A stretch of DNA of 64,000 nucleotides from Bacteroidales bacterium (GCA_017398335.1 JAFQGK010000021.1:27283-91282); one strand, 5' to 3'. Positions 1-9,829 are shown, numbered from the stretch's first letter. Made by a program: numbers and translations. Notes: generated by a model not told the origin, from the sequence alone.

Positions 1-388
1 GAGATGTGAGGGAGCTCTTTCCCTGATCCGGCTTGCCGAGTCTGAATATTCCTGCAATCGCAACAATGCTCCATCCGAGTATCTCTGTCGTCATCAAGGT
101 TGACAGAGGGTAGATGGCATAAGGAGACGAAAATATCAGTCCCATTATATTCGCCCCCATAGTTCCAAGAAGATAGCCGATGATGTTGGCGACTATGATT
201 ATCGAAGCTGTAAATTCCGTCGAAAGGTTTTTCTTCAGGCATACCATCAGAGTCATTGCCATCGTCAGAACTGTCAGGAGCAGCTCGTCGTCCACTTTAT
301 ATAGCTGGCAGCATAAGGCGGTGGCAGCGTGAAGAAGGGCTAGTATATGTATGATCCAGGATGATTTTATCTTTGAAAAAAAACTCAT
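1..388 (-). CDS. Partial membrane protein, possibly the N-terminal sensor part of a LytS-type histidine kinase
   Basis: An open frame of 129 codons starts with ATG at 388 and runs leftward off the window without a stop. The visible part has about four hydrophobic segments (roughly residues 10-30, 38-50, 60-85 and 95-118) separated by short loops, with a basic N-terminus, so an integral inner-membrane domain is directly visible. The layout recalls the membrane input domains of Bacteroidota LytS/YehU-like sensor kinases, but no kinase motif lies inside the window, so that name is an inference from memory. It is divergent from the sugar permease at 585, so it could be a regulator of the starch locus. 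Another polytopic membrane protein is possible. Confidence 0.55.
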   Translation of the reverse strand, partial: MSFFSKIKSSWIIHILALLHAATALCCQLYKVDDELLLTVLTMAMTLMVCLKKNLSTEFTASIIIVANIIGYLLGTMGANIMGLIFSSPYAIYPLSTLMTTEILGWSIVAIAGIFRLGKPDQGKSSLTS

Positions 389-404
389 ATTCAGTCCATT
401 AATA

Positions 405-479
405 CGACGAAGTTATAAAATTTGTCTCAATTATGCAATTTTCGGCTACTATTCGTCGTTAAATTCCTGCCATTCGTCG
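405..479. promoter_or_regulatory. Candidate operator: TTCGTCG direct repeats between divergent genes
   Basis: The 196-bp gap between the leftward membrane protein and the sugar permease carries TTCGTCG at 452-458 and again at 473-479. They are exactly 21 bp apart, two helical turns, each preceded by A. An inverted copy, CGACGAA, lies at 405-411. Direct repeats at this spacing are typical of sites bound by response-regulator dimers such as LytTR proteins. Regulation is inferred from position and spacing only; chance recurrence of a 7-mer is possible. Confidence 0.25.
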
Positions 480-502
480 CAGTCTTCAAGCATTTCATCC
501 TC

Positions 503-510
503 CAAACTTA
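503..510 (-). promoter_or_regulatory. Possible -7 box (TAAGTTTG) for the leftward membrane gene
   Basis: The minus strand reads TAAGTTTG, matching the Bacteroidota -7 consensus TAnnTTTG. It lies about 115 bp upstream of the ATG at 388. I find no TTG at the usual distance upstream, so this is weak. Confidence 0.2.
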
Positions 511-584
511 TTATTTGTAATTAATAATGAATAATTTCGCATACTTATACACAGATGTGAATTAATAACCAAAAGATTTCAATA

Positions 585-1892
585 ATGCAGAAAGCAAGAC
601 TTACGTTCTGGCAGCTATGGAATATCAGCTTCGGATTCTTCGGAGTCCAGATTGCATATTCACTTCAGAGCGCCAACATCAGCCGCATTTTTGCGACTCT
701 CGGTGCGGACCCGCACAGTCTGAGTTTCTTCTGGATACTTCCTCCGCTTATGGGAATGGTAGTCCAGCCTCTGGTGGGCAAGTACAGCGACAGGACATGG
801 TGCCGGTTCGGCCGTCGTATACCTTACCTCTTCCTCGGATCGCTCATCGCCATTGCTGTGATGTGTCTTCTGCCGAATGCAGGAAACTTCAGCTTTACTT
901 TTGCCGGAGCCATGATCTTCGGACTTGTAGCCCTGATGCTCCTTGATACGTCCATCAATATGGCTATGCAGCCGTTCAAGATGCTTGTCGGAGACATGGT
1001 CAATGAAGAGCAGAAAGGTCAGGCATATTCAATCCAGAGCTTCCTCTGCAACGCAGGAAGCCTTGTCGGATATATCTTCCCGTTCCTTTTTGCGTGGATC
1101 GGCATTGCCAATACCGCACCGGAGGGACAGATTCCTGACACAGTGAAGTATTCATTCTATATCGGAGCATTCATCCTTATTCTTTGTGTGCTCTTCACGA
1201 CTTTCAAGGTGAAGGAGATGCCTCCGAAGGAATATGCGGAGTTCCATGGAATCGATCCGGATAGAAAGGAGGAAAAAGCTCCATCAATGTTTACCCTTCT
1301 CAAGAATGCACCTTCAGCATTCTGGACTGTCGGAATAGTGCAGTTCTTCTGCTGGGCCGCATTCCTTTACATGTGGACATATACCAACGGAGCCATTGCC
1401 GATACCGTCTGGGGCACGACTGACGTAACCTCGGAAGGATATCAGACAGCCGGCAACTGGGTAGGAATTCTCTTTGCTGTTCAGGCTGTCGGTTCAGTCC
1501 TCTGGGCTCTCGTCATCCCTAAGTTCAGGAATATCAAGACTGCATATGTGGTGAGCCTCCTTGTAGGAGCTGTCGGATTCGCATCTGTATTCTTCATTCA
1601 TGACCAGTATCTTCTGTTCATCTCCTTCCTCCTTATCGGAGTGGCATGGGCAGCGATGCTTGCGGTTCCTTTCACCCTCCTTACAAACTCGCTTTCAGGA
1701 GACCATATCGGAACATATCTCGGCCTTTTCAACGGAACTATCTGTCTTCCTCAGATTGTAGCTGCTGCATGCGGCGGACTGGTTCTCAAGCTTGTCGGTG
1801 GTGCGCAGGTAAGCATGTTCATAGTTGCAGGAGTGCTTCTGGTCCTTGGAGCTATGTCCGTTTATTTCGTCAAGGAAAAGAAGAAAGCTTAA
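585..1892 (+). CDS. SLC45-type MFS sugar (maltose/maltooligosaccharide) permease
   Basis: The 435-residue product is a polytopic membrane protein with about twelve hydrophobic segments and a short basic tail. After the second or third helix it has the motif SDRTWCRFGRRIPY (about residues 68-81), the SLC45/GPH form of the MFS loop 2-3 signature (SDR..GRRRPY). Proteins of this family import maltose, sucrose or other short glucosides across the inner membrane by cation symport. It lies 58 bp upstream of susC in the same direction and heads a run of starch genes, so import of maltose or maltodextrin released in the periplasm is the natural role. The exact substrate cannot be read from sequence. 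The ATG at 585 gives a good amphipathic N-terminus. Confidence 0.9.
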   Translation: MQKARLTFWQLWNISFGFFGVQIAYSLQSANISRIFATLGADPHSLSFFWILPPLMGMVVQPLVGKYSDRTWCRFGRRIPYLFLGSLIAIAVMCLLPNAGNFSFTFAGAMIFGLVALMLLDTSINMAMQPFKMLVGDMVNEEQKGQAYSIQSFLCNAGSLVGYIFPFLFAWIGIANTAPEGQIPDTVKYSFYIGAFILILCVLFTTFKVKEMPPKEYAEFHGIDPDRKEEKAPSMFTLLKNAPSAFWTVGIVQFFCWAAFLYMWTYTNGAIADTVWGTTDVTSEGYQTAGNWVGILFAVQAVGSVLWALVIPKFRNIKTAYVVSLLVGAVGFASVFFIHDQYLLFISFLLIGVAWAAMLAVPFTLLTNSLSGDHIGTYLGLFNGTICLPQIVAAACGGLVLKLVGGAQVSMFIVAGVLLVLGAMSVYFVKEKKKA

Positions 1893-1950
1893 TTGCTGAC
1901 ATATAAATATTTACAAATACAAACTATCTACTAACCAAACAAAATTCTTT

Positions 1951-4900
1951 ATGAATAGAATAATGTCGCTATGCGCAGCCTTCCTCCTGATTTTTGTCTC
2001 GGGGGGGGCATCCGTATTTGCTCAAAGCGGATACGAGGTTAAAGGAGTAGTTGTTGATGCAGTCGGTCCTGTAATCGGTGCTACAGTCATCGAACAGGGT
2101 ACCACCAACGGTACATCTACCGGCCTCGACGGAGACTACGTCCTTACAGTCTCAAGCGCCGACGCAGTTGTGGAAATAAGCTGCATTGGTTACGCTAGCC
2201 AGACTTTCAAGGCATCTCAGGTGCCTCCAACAGTCACTCTTTCCGAGGATACCCAGTTCCTTGATGAAGTAGTCGTTATCGGTTACGGTACCGTGAAGAA
2301 AGAGGATATGACTGGTTCAATCGTAGCTATCAAGAATGAGGAGATCAATCGTGGAGCGGTTGTGAATACTCAGGATATGCTCAAGGGTAAGGTTCCGGGT
2401 CTTCTCGTGACCCCAGGAGACGGTGGTCCTGGTTCGGGATCGAGAATCCGTATCCGTGGTGCAGCCTCCCTTTATGCATCAAGCGATCCTCTCATCGTTA
2501 TCGACGGTGTTCCGCTTTCTGCAGATGCAGGTTCAGGAATGTCCAATCCTCTTGACTTCGTCAATGCAAACGACATCGAATCATTCACTGTGCTCAAGGA
2601 TGCATCTTCAGCTGCAATCTACGGTTCACGTGCGTCAAACGGTGTCATCATCATCACTACCAAGCGTGGTAAGGGCAGCAGACCTCAGATCAGCTACAAT
2701 GGTAGCGTGAGCGTTCAGCATAATTCCAAGAGAATCCCTACTATGGATGCTGATGAGTTCCGTGCATATGTTGCTGAAACTTTCGATCCCGAGTCTACTC
2801 ATGGCAAGTTCGCCGCAACTCAGATCTTCGAGAACAATACTGACTGGCAGAGCCTTGTCTTCCGTCCTGCTATCTCTCACGACCACAACCTCAGCGTCAA
2901 TGGTAACGTGAAGGACCGTATGCCTTATCGTGCATCAATCGGTTACCAGGATCAGATGGGTACACTCTACGGTTCAAACTACGAGAGAGGAACAATGGAC
3001 ATCAGCCTTTCTCCTAACTTCCTTGACAAGCACCTCACACTCGACCTCAGCGCAAGAGGAGTGTATGTACACTCTGATTATGCAGAAGGCGGTGTAGTCG
3101 GAAAGGCTGCATTCTACAACCCTACCCGTGACCCATATTTCAGAAATGAGGACGGTTCCATCGACTTCACAACCAACAACGGTTACTGGGGTCCGGGAGC
3201 AGGTAGAGGCAAAGGCTTTACACCTAACAAGCTCGTTGGTGAGGGACCTCTTTCACTTCTCTATGACAAGTGGTCTTATGCAAACACTGCACGTTTCGTG
3301 GGTAAGGCTGCCATTGACTACAAGGTTCACGGTTTCGAGGCACTCCGTTTCAATGTTGCATTGAGCATGGACGTTTCTGAGAGCAAGTCTGCAAATGGTG
3401 TGAACCCTGGTTCATTCCAGGCTTACTCTGATGATGAGGCACTCGGACTTGGTAAGAATCACACAGGTTACAACAAGAACCTCAATGAGACTCTCGAGGC
3501 TTATGCTAACTTCAATGAGACTTGGGGCAAGCACAACCTTGACGTGATCGCAGGTTACTCATGGGTTCATAACTACTATGAGAATCATGGCGAGTCTTTC
3601 ATCAACGGTCAGGATACAGTATTCCTTAAGGATGGTGTAGACTACAATACAGCATATCCTTGGAGCAGAGGCGAGAACTATATGGTCTCATTCTATGGCC
3701 GTATCAACTATTCGATCGCTTCGAAGTATCTCTTCACTGCTTCTGTCCGTTATGACGGTTCTTCACGTTTCGCAAAGGACAATCGTTGGGGTCTTTTCCC
3801 TTCTGGAGCATTCGCTTGGAACATCAAGCAGGAAGATTGGCTTAAGGATACCAAGGCTGTGTCACAGTTGAAGCTCCGTCTCTCTGCAGGTCAGACAGGT
3901 CAGCAGGACGGTATCGCGAACTACTCTTACATGCCGATATACTATCTTTCAACAAATTCTTACGATCGTTACAACATGGGTAGCGCAGGTCTTCAGTACT
4001 ACTACACTCCAGGCAGCTATGATCCGGATATCACTTGGGAGACTACTACTACCTACAACGTCGGTGTAGACTTCGGTTTCTGCGATGACAGAATCACAGG
4101 TAATGTCGATGCATATGTCCGCAATACTTCAGACCTCCTCAATGAGGTGATCACACCGATGGGTGCGAACTTCGGTAACAAGATCCTTACAAACATCGGT
4201 TCTATGCAGAACAAGGGAGTTGAGTTCTCTCTCAACGTTGTTCCTGTACAGACCAAGGACTGGCACCTCTCGATTGGCTTCAACGGTACATTCCAGGATA
4301 CCAAGATCACCAAGCTCAACACTTCAGATGACCCAAGATATATGGAGCAGGTGGTGGATATAGAGAAGGGAACAGGATCCAAGTTCTCTTTCCATAAGGT
4401 AGGTTATGCTCCTTACACTTACTATCCATACCAGCAGCTGTATGATTCAAACGGCAATCCTATACAGAATGCTCTTGTTGATAGGGATGGTGATGGAAAG
4501 ATAACAGAGCTCGACAGATATGAGTCAGGTAAGAGCCCGATCCCGGGATTCTACTATGGTCTTAACCTCAAGCTTTCTTATAAGGACTGGGATTTCGGTC
4601 TCAACGGACACGGAAATGCTGATTACTGGATTTTCAATGACTTCGCTTCGGCGAACTCGACATCATCATTTGACGTGAACTCTGCTCTCCTTCCAAACTT
4701 CGCTACTGTAGTCAAGAGAACAGGCTTTACTAAACCTAACGAAGGTTACCAGTACTATTCTGACCTTTTCCTTGAGAATGCTTCATTCTTCCGTTTGGAT
4801 GACGTGAACCTCGGTTACACTTTCAGAGATGTAAGTGATTACAACGGTACAATCCGAGTCGCATTCTCAGCTCAGAACGTGTTTGTAATAACAAAGTATT

Positions 4901-5001
4901 CAGGAATCGATCCTGAGATCCAGGGCGGTAATAATGGTATTGATAACGTTATCTGGCCACGCCCACGTACTTATTCAATCCGTATTAACTTCACTTTCTA
5001 A
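1951..5001 (+). CDS. susC: SusC-family TonB-dependent outer-membrane maltooligosaccharide transporter
   Basis: A 1016-residue protein, usual SusC length. A signal peptide (residues 1 to about 25, ending VFAQ) precedes a carboxypeptidase-regulatory-like domain (about 30-105; VKGVVVD, DGDYVLTV), the TonB-box/plug start (LDEVVVIGYGTVKKEDMTGS), a plug with IRIRG and VLKDASSAAIYGSRASNGVI, and a long beta barrel ending in aromatic INFTF. There is no N-terminal STN domain, so it is not expected to signal through an anti-sigma factor. SusC imports glycans through the outer membrane with SusD as its lid, powered by TonB-ExbBD. Followed 12 bp later by susD. Starch specificity is inferred from the amylase and starch-binding neighbours. 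Confidence 0.95.
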   Translation: MNRIMSLCAAFLLIFVSGGASVFAQSGYEVKGVVVDAVGPVIGATVIEQGTTNGTSTGLDGDYVLTVSSADAVVEISCIGYASQTFKASQVPPTVTLSEDTQFLDEVVVIGYGTVKKEDMTGSIVAIKNEEINRGAVVNTQDMLKGKVPGLLVTPGDGGPGSGSRIRIRGAASLYASSDPLIVIDGVPLSADAGSGMSNPLDFVNANDIESFTVLKDASSAAIYGSRASNGVIIITTKRGKGSRPQISYNGSVSVQHNSKRIPTMDADEFRAYVAETFDPESTHGKFAATQIFENNTDWQSLVFRPAISHDHNLSVNGNVKDRMPYRASIGYQDQMGTLYGSNYERGTMDISLSPNFLDKHLTLDLSARGVYVHSDYAEGGVVGKAAFYNPTRDPYFRNEDGSIDFTTNNGYWGPGAGRGKGFTPNKLVGEGPLSLLYDKWSYANTARFVGKAAIDYKVHGFEALRFNVALSMDVSESKSANGVNPGSFQAYSDDEALGLGKNHTGYNKNLNETLEAYANFNETWGKHNLDVIAGYSWVHNYYENHGESFINGQDTVFLKDGVDYNTAYPWSRGENYMVSFYGRINYSIASKYLFTASVRYDGSSRFAKDNRWGLFPSGAFAWNIKQEDWLKDTKAVSQLKLRLSAGQTGQQDGIANYSYMPIYYLSTNSYDRYNMGSAGLQYYYTPGSYDPDITWETTTTYNVGVDFGFCDDRITGNVDAYVRNTSDLLNEVITPMGANFGNKILTNIGSMQNKGVEFSLNVVPVQTKDWHLSIGFNGTFQDTKITKLNTSDDPRYMEQVVDIEKGTGSKFSFHKVGYAPYTYYPYQQLYDSNGNPIQNALVDRDGDGKITELDRYESGKSPIPGFYYGLNLKLSYKDWDFGLNGHGNADYWIFNDFASANSTSSFDVNSALLPNFATVVKRTGFTKPNEGYQYYSDLFLENASFFRLDDVNLGYTFRDVSDYNGTIRVAFSAQNVFVITKYSGIDPEIQGGNNGIDNVIWPRPRTYSIRINFTF

Positions 5002-5013
5002 ACAGGACAGATC

Positions 5014-6708
5014 ATGAAAAGAACATTTAAGAACATATGTCTTGCTTTGACTTCATCTGTCATTGCATTTACGTCCTGCATCGGTGACCTTGATGTTAAT
5101 CCGTTGAATCCGACAGAAATGTCGCCGAATCAGGCATATGGATACTCTGTGGATTCATATCTCCAGGGACTTACAAAGATTTATTATTCATTCATCAATA
5201 CTAGCGGACTTAATGTGGCTGACGGTGGTGCTTCCGAGCTGATCAGAGCTTACTGGTCATGTCAGGAGGTTACAGCTGACGCCTGCAAATGTGCATGGAG
5301 CAATGACGCATGGGTACGTGCACTTAACACAAACACCTGGTCAGAGGCTCAGAATGATGCTACATATGCAGTTTACTGCCGTACAATCCTCGGTATTTCT
5401 TACGCAAACGAGTTCCTCCGCTCATCAACTGATGATCTTCTTGATGCAAGAGGTTGCGATGATGCTGTAAAGGCAAAGGTAAGACAGTTCCGTGCTGAGG
5501 CTCGTTTCATCCGTGCTTATCTTTACTGGATGGCAATGGATACATTCGGAAACGTTCCTTTCACAACTGAGGATTCACCTCTCGGTGGCGGTTTCGTTCC
5601 TACACAGGTTCCTCGTGCAGAGCTTTTCAACTATATTGTAGGCGAGCTCAAGGATATCGCTGCTTCTGGCGACATGCCGGCAGCTCAGTCTGATTATCCA
5701 CGTGCTGACATCGGTTCAGTATATGGTCTTCTTGCACGTCTTTACCTGAATGCTGAGGTTTACACAGCAACTGAGTTTGCTGCAGGTACTCCAATGTGGG
5801 CTGAGGCTAAGGCTGCCTGCGAGGAGATCTACAAGCTCGGCTATGCTATCTGTCCTGATTATGCAGCTCTCTTCCGTGGTGATAACGGTGAGAATGCTCA
5901 GGCTCGTGGAGAGTTCCTTTTTGCTGTTCCTTACGATGCTGAGGATACCCAGTCATATGGTGGTACAGGCTACCTTACATTCGCTGCTCTTGCTGCATCT
6001 GATGTAAATGACGAAACACTTGCCGAGGGCTTCCTCGCTCCTACAGGTATCAACAACGGTTGGGCTGGTATCCGTGTTCCGGATCCATATGTTCAGACAT
6101 ACTTCTCTCCTGCAGCTTACGACTTCGAGGCAGGTACATACTCGATCACTGACAAGAGAGGACAGATGTTCAACATCAAGGGACAGACTCAGGATATGGA
6201 ACTCTATACTTTCACAACAGGCTGGAAGTGTTGGAAATACAATAACTATCCTCACAACAAGGGTCCACAGGATGCTGATGCACTTGAGGTTGCAAGAACA
6301 AAGTCATACAGCGACATCGACTTCCCTCTCATCCGTCTTGGAGAGATCCACCTTATCTATGCAGAGGCATGTATGCACCTTGGTGCTGAGGCTCAGGCTC
6401 TTCCTAAGCTTAAGGAACTTGCTGAAAGAGCAGGTGTGACCCCGACAACAACCATCACTCAGGATTTTCTTGTTGCAGAGCGCGCAAGAGAACTTATGTG
6501 GGAGGCACATCGTCGTACAGACCTTATCCGTTACGGCATGTATGGTGGCAACACATCTTACTCTTGGCCATTCAAAGGCGGTGACAGTGCATACGGACAG
6601 ACATTCGAGAAGTACATGGAACTCTTCTCGATTCCTCCAACAGAGCTTGCTTCTAATGATAAACTCGTTCAGAATCCTGGTTATGTTGACGGTTCTGCCG
6701 CTGAATAA
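5014..6708 (+). CDS. susD: SusD-family starch-binding outer-membrane lipoprotein
   Basis: A 564-residue lipoprotein with a type II signal peptide; the lipobox FTSC gives Cys22, followed by IGDLD, an acidic stretch like the surface lipoprotein export signal of Bacteroidota. The SusD helical fold is seen in the TPR-like segment AEARFIRAYLYWMAMDTFGNVP (given here as key residues, about 165-186) and a C-terminal RARELMWEAHRRTDLIRYG motif typical of SusD/RagB proteins. It binds glycan over the SusC pore and acts as a hinged lid. It lies 12 bp after susC and 8 bp before the SusE/F-like gene, one transcription unit. Confidence 0.95.
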   Translation: MKRTFKNICLALTSSVIAFTSCIGDLDVNPLNPTEMSPNQAYGYSVDSYLQGLTKIYYSFINTSGLNVADGGASELIRAYWSCQEVTADACKCAWSNDAWVRALNTNTWSEAQNDATYAVYCRTILGISYANEFLRSSTDDLLDARGCDDAVKAKVRQFRAEARFIRAYLYWMAMDTFGNVPFTTEDSPLGGGFVPTQVPRAELFNYIVGELKDIAASGDMPAAQSDYPRADIGSVYGLLARLYLNAEVYTATEFAAGTPMWAEAKAACEEIYKLGYAICPDYAALFRGDNGENAQARGEFLFAVPYDAEDTQSYGGTGYLTFAALAASDVNDETLAEGFLAPTGINNGWAGIRVPDPYVQTYFSPAAYDFEAGTYSITDKRGQMFNIKGQTQDMELYTFTTGWKCWKYNNYPHNKGPQDADALEVARTKSYSDIDFPLIRLGEIHLIYAEACMHLGAEAQALPKLKELAERAGVTPTTTITQDFLVAERARELMWEAHRRTDLIRYGMYGGNTSYSWPFKGGDSAYGQTFEKYMELFSIPPTELASNDKLVQNPGYVDGSAAE

Positions 6709-6716
6709 TCTTTAAC

Positions 6717-9700
6717 ATGAGAAAAGTTATGAAATTTACTAAATATTTGGTTGGTTTGGCAGCATCAGCAGGTCTGCTGTTCGGCTGTCAGGAACTTGAG
6801 AAGGTTCAGATATGTGATCCTTCTGAGGTTGTTGCCCCTGTTCTCGCTGATGTGGCAGATATCTGCATCACTGCCGAGAATCAGTCGGAAATCGCAACAT
6901 TCACTTGGGATGCTGCAGATTTCGGAACAAAGGTAGCTGCAATCTATGCCATCGAAGCACAGTATGAAGATGGCGATCTGTATGAAGTCATTCCTGGTTT
7001 GAATGGAACGAAGACAGAGATTACTTATGAGATTCTCAACCAGAATCTCTACAATGGTCTCGGACTTCCTGCCGATACTTCGGTAGAGGTTGACTTCTTC
7101 GTGTCTGCCAGAGTCGGTGAGGGTAAGAAATATTACTCGGAGCCTGTAACTGTGAATGTTCAGGTGACTGCTGCTGCAAAGGTTTATCCTAAGCTCTTCA
7201 TCGTTGGTTCATACAACGGATGGTCACATGACAGGAACCAGTTCGTATTCGACTTCGACGGTAACGATGCTGTCTATAGCGGTATGATTGATTTCGGTGC
7301 GGATCACGCATCCAACGAGTTCAAGATCACCGGAGGAGCATGGGGAACTGATGAACATTCTATGGCTGAGGATCAGACTGCGGAGGCAGAGCAGATATCT
7401 CTCGTTGTAGGTGGCGGTGCCAACATCAATGCTTATCAGGCAAACCGTTATTATAGCCTCTCATTCATGAGGGAAGGACCGGCTCTTAAGGTTAACTTCG
7501 CTTTGAATTCACTTGGTATCAGCGGTGACTTCAACGGTTGGAGCTGGACTGAAATGACATTTGATTTCGCTTCCCAGAGATTCTACGCAGATATCGAGAT
7601 TCCTGCAGAAGGTGGTCTCAAGTTCCGCGAGTGTGCTGATAACTGGGACAAGAACTGGGGAACAGAAACCAAGTTCGATGAAGCAGTCGCTTCTAAGAGT
7701 GGTCAGCTCAATGGAGGCGAGAACATCAAGGTTCCTGCAGGTAACTACCGTATGTACCTTAACATGAACAATCCTGTCGAGCTCGTTTGGGAACTCAATG
7801 CAGATGATTTCGGTGCTGCAGCTCCAGAGGAGCCTACACCGGAAGTACCTGAGGTTCCGGCTCTCGAAGGATGGGGTGTCGTAGGTGACTTTACAGAGTG
7901 GGCTGACGGTAAGGATGCCATGATGACAGAGGTTGCCGGTCTTCTCGCTGCAAAGGGTATTGCACTCGAAGCAGGAAAAGGCTTCAAGATCCGTAAGGAT
8001 GGAAAATGGGATGAGAACAGAGGTGCCGAGGGTGATGTCGAGCCGTTCGAGGTTACTATCGGTGCAGCTCTCAAGGTAATCGCTGGCGGTAAGAACCTTA
8101 CAGTTCCGACAACCGGAGAGTATGATATCTATTATGACGAGGCTAAGGAGGAACTCTATGTTCTTGTAGCAGGTTCTGCTGTACCGGGAACAGACCTTGT
8201 GGCTTCCGAGTGGGGTATCGTAGGTGATATCAATGGCTGGGCTGCTCCGGACATCACTATGTACAATACTGAGACAGAAGGAATGTTCGCTGCATTCAAT
8301 GTCAACTTCAAGACTGATGGTGGCTTCAAGATCCGCGCAAACGGTGAGTGGAACGATGCAGCCAACTATGGTCTTGCAGCAGCTGGTGCAGTTGAGGCAG
8401 GCAAGTCTTATGACCTTATCTGTGGTGGCGGTTCTGGCAATATGAGCATCAAGGCCGGCATCTATGACATCTGGTTCGATCTTACCAATTCCAAGGTATA
8501 TATCCTTGAGCCAGGCAAGAAGCCTGCTGATGCTGAGGGTGGTGAGGTTGTAGTTCCTGACCCTACAGAACAGACATGGCATATCGTCGGTGACTTCAAT
8601 AATTGGACTGTGAACGATACCAACTATATTATGACTCTTGAAGGCGATTGGTTCGTGTTCAGAAACTTTACGACAGCTTCAGACACAGGACTTAAATTCG
8701 CTCCAGGTGCATGGAACGGAGACAAGGGCGGTAACAATGATGCTTTTGCTCTTGACACTGAATTTGCTACCGGAAGTGCCAATATCGCGGTTCCTGCCGG
8801 TACATACAATGTATATCTGAAGAAGGATCTTACAGTTTACAAGTTCACTGCAGCTGCCGATGCTCCTGCATTCGAGCCACAGGCTTCAGAGTGGGGTATT
8901 GTAGGTGCTGTGAATGGTTGGGCTGCTCCGGATGTGACGATGTACACGACAGAGACTAAAGACATGTTCGCTGCCAAGAATGTCAATATGCCGGCAGGCG
9001 AATTCAAGATCCGCGCAAACGGTGAGTGGAATGATGCCAAGAACTATGGTCTTGCAGCAGCAGGCACAGTCGAGGTAGGCAAGTCTTATGACCTTATCTG
9101 CGGAGGCGGTTCTCAGAATATGAACATTGCTGCCGGTACATATGACATCTGGTTCGATCTTGCCAATTCGAAGATATATATCCTTGAGCCTGGCAAGACT
9201 CCATCAGATTCAGAGGGCGGTGAGGTTGTGACTCCGGATCCTTCAGACGAAGTCTGGACTCTTGTAGGTGCATTCAATAATTGGCCGGGAACACCGGATC
9301 CCAACTATAATATGACAAAGGAGGGCAGCTGGTATGTATTCAAGGGATTCACAACAACAGGCGGTGAGATGAAGTTCTACTCTGGCGGTTGGTCAGTCAA
9401 CCGTGGCGGAACATTCACTGCAGTGAATGAGGCAGTCGCTCTTACAGATGGAGGTAGCAACATCAATCTTCCAGCAGGAACATACGATATCTATATGAAT
9501 GCTGCAAAGGATCAGGCTTACTTTATGGAACCAGGCAATTCTCCGATATCGGAAACAATAAAGATCATCTATAAGAATCCTGCAGGCTGGACTAATGTAA
9601 ATCTTTATGGCTGGGGTGATCTCAGCTTTGGAGAGTGGCCAGGTAAGCCTATGACAAAGGATGGTGACGTATGGGTATACGAACTTCCGAAGGATAGCAT

Positions 9701-9815
9701 AGGCAAGTCTGTATCATTGATCTTCAATAATGGCTCAGCTCAGACTGTAGACCTTGGACCTTTTGTGATTGAAGGTGACATGACCTTTGACAGCTCAAAT
9801 GCTCAGATAAAATAA
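6717..9815 (+). CDS. Giant SusE/SusF-like surface starch-binding lipoprotein with eight binding modules
   Basis: The 1032-residue protein is far longer than SusE (about 390) or SusF (about 485). The lipobox FGC gives Cys24 (Cys20 if the second ATG at 6729 is used), followed by QELEK, acidic as in surface lipoproteins. An N-terminal SusE-like Ig domain (about 30-155) leads to seven SusE/F-type modules, each opening with a W/VG.FN.W-like motif: DNA starts about 7191, 7511, 7870, 8208, 8573, 8889 and 9251. A different C-terminal module from about 9556 (YKNPAGW...GEWPGKPM) resembles CBM26 starch-binding domains. Modules 4-5 and 6-7 are a tandem duplication. Known SusE/F proteins bind starch and have no enzymatic activity. 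It presumably holds starch at the cell surface near SusCD. Confidence 0.9.
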   Translation: MRKVMKFTKYLVGLAASAGLLFGCQELEKVQICDPSEVVAPVLADVADICITAENQSEIATFTWDAADFGTKVAAIYAIEAQYEDGDLYEVIPGLNGTKTEITYEILNQNLYNGLGLPADTSVEVDFFVSARVGEGKKYYSEPVTVNVQVTAAAKVYPKLFIVGSYNGWSHDRNQFVFDFDGNDAVYSGMIDFGADHASNEFKITGGAWGTDEHSMAEDQTAEAEQISLVVGGGANINAYQANRYYSLSFMREGPALKVNFALNSLGISGDFNGWSWTEMTFDFASQRFYADIEIPAEGGLKFRECADNWDKNWGTETKFDEAVASKSGQLNGGENIKVPAGNYRMYLNMNNPVELVWELNADDFGAAAPEEPTPEVPEVPALEGWGVVGDFTEWADGKDAMMTEVAGLLAAKGIALEAGKGFKIRKDGKWDENRGAEGDVEPFEVTIGAALKVIAGGKNLTVPTTGEYDIYYDEAKEELYVLVAGSAVPGTDLVASEWGIVGDINGWAAPDITMYNTETEGMFAAFNVNFKTDGGFKIRANGEWNDAANYGLAAAGAVEAGKSYDLICGGGSGNMSIKAGIYDIWFDLTNSKVYILEPGKKPADAEGGEVVVPDPTEQTWHIVGDFNNWTVNDTNYIMTLEGDWFVFRNFTTASDTGLKFAPGAWNGDKGGNNDAFALDTEFATGSANIAVPAGTYNVYLKKDLTVYKFTAAADAPAFEPQASEWGIVGAVNGWAAPDVTMYTTETKDMFAAKNVNMPAGEFKIRANGEWNDAKNYGLAAAGTVEVGKSYDLICGGGSQNMNIAAGTYDIWFDLANSKIYILEPGKTPSDSEGGEVVTPDPSDEVWTLVGAFNNWPGTPDPNYNMTKEGSWYVFKGFTTTGGEMKFYSGGWSVNRGGTFTAVNEAVALTDGGSNINLPAGTYDIYMNAAKDQAYFMEPGNSPISETIKIIYKNPAGWTNVNLYGWGDLSFGEWPGKPMTKDGDVWVYELPKDSIGKSVSLIFNNGSAQTVDLGPFVIEGDMTFDSSNAQIK
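8208..9555 (+). repeat. Tandem duplication of a two-module unit inside the SusE/F-like gene
   Basis: Two consecutive units of about 681 bp (8208-8888) and 667 bp (8889-9555) each encode one module beginning EWGIVG.(I/V)NGWAAPD and one beginning (T/V)W.(I/L)VG.FNNW. The first modules of the two units are nearly identical over about 115 residues, sharing FKIRANGEWNDA and GKSYDLICGGGS, and both end LEPGK.P.D.EGGEV. The second modules are more diverged. This points to a fairly recent internal duplication. Confidence 0.85.
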
Positions 9816-9829
9816 TCTGATTACTTTCG

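Noticed and set aside
7509-8582. A 357-codon open frame on the minus strand
   Set aside because: It is wholly antisense to the SusE/F-like gene, follows its codon pattern and repeat structure, and has no recognisable domain or signals.
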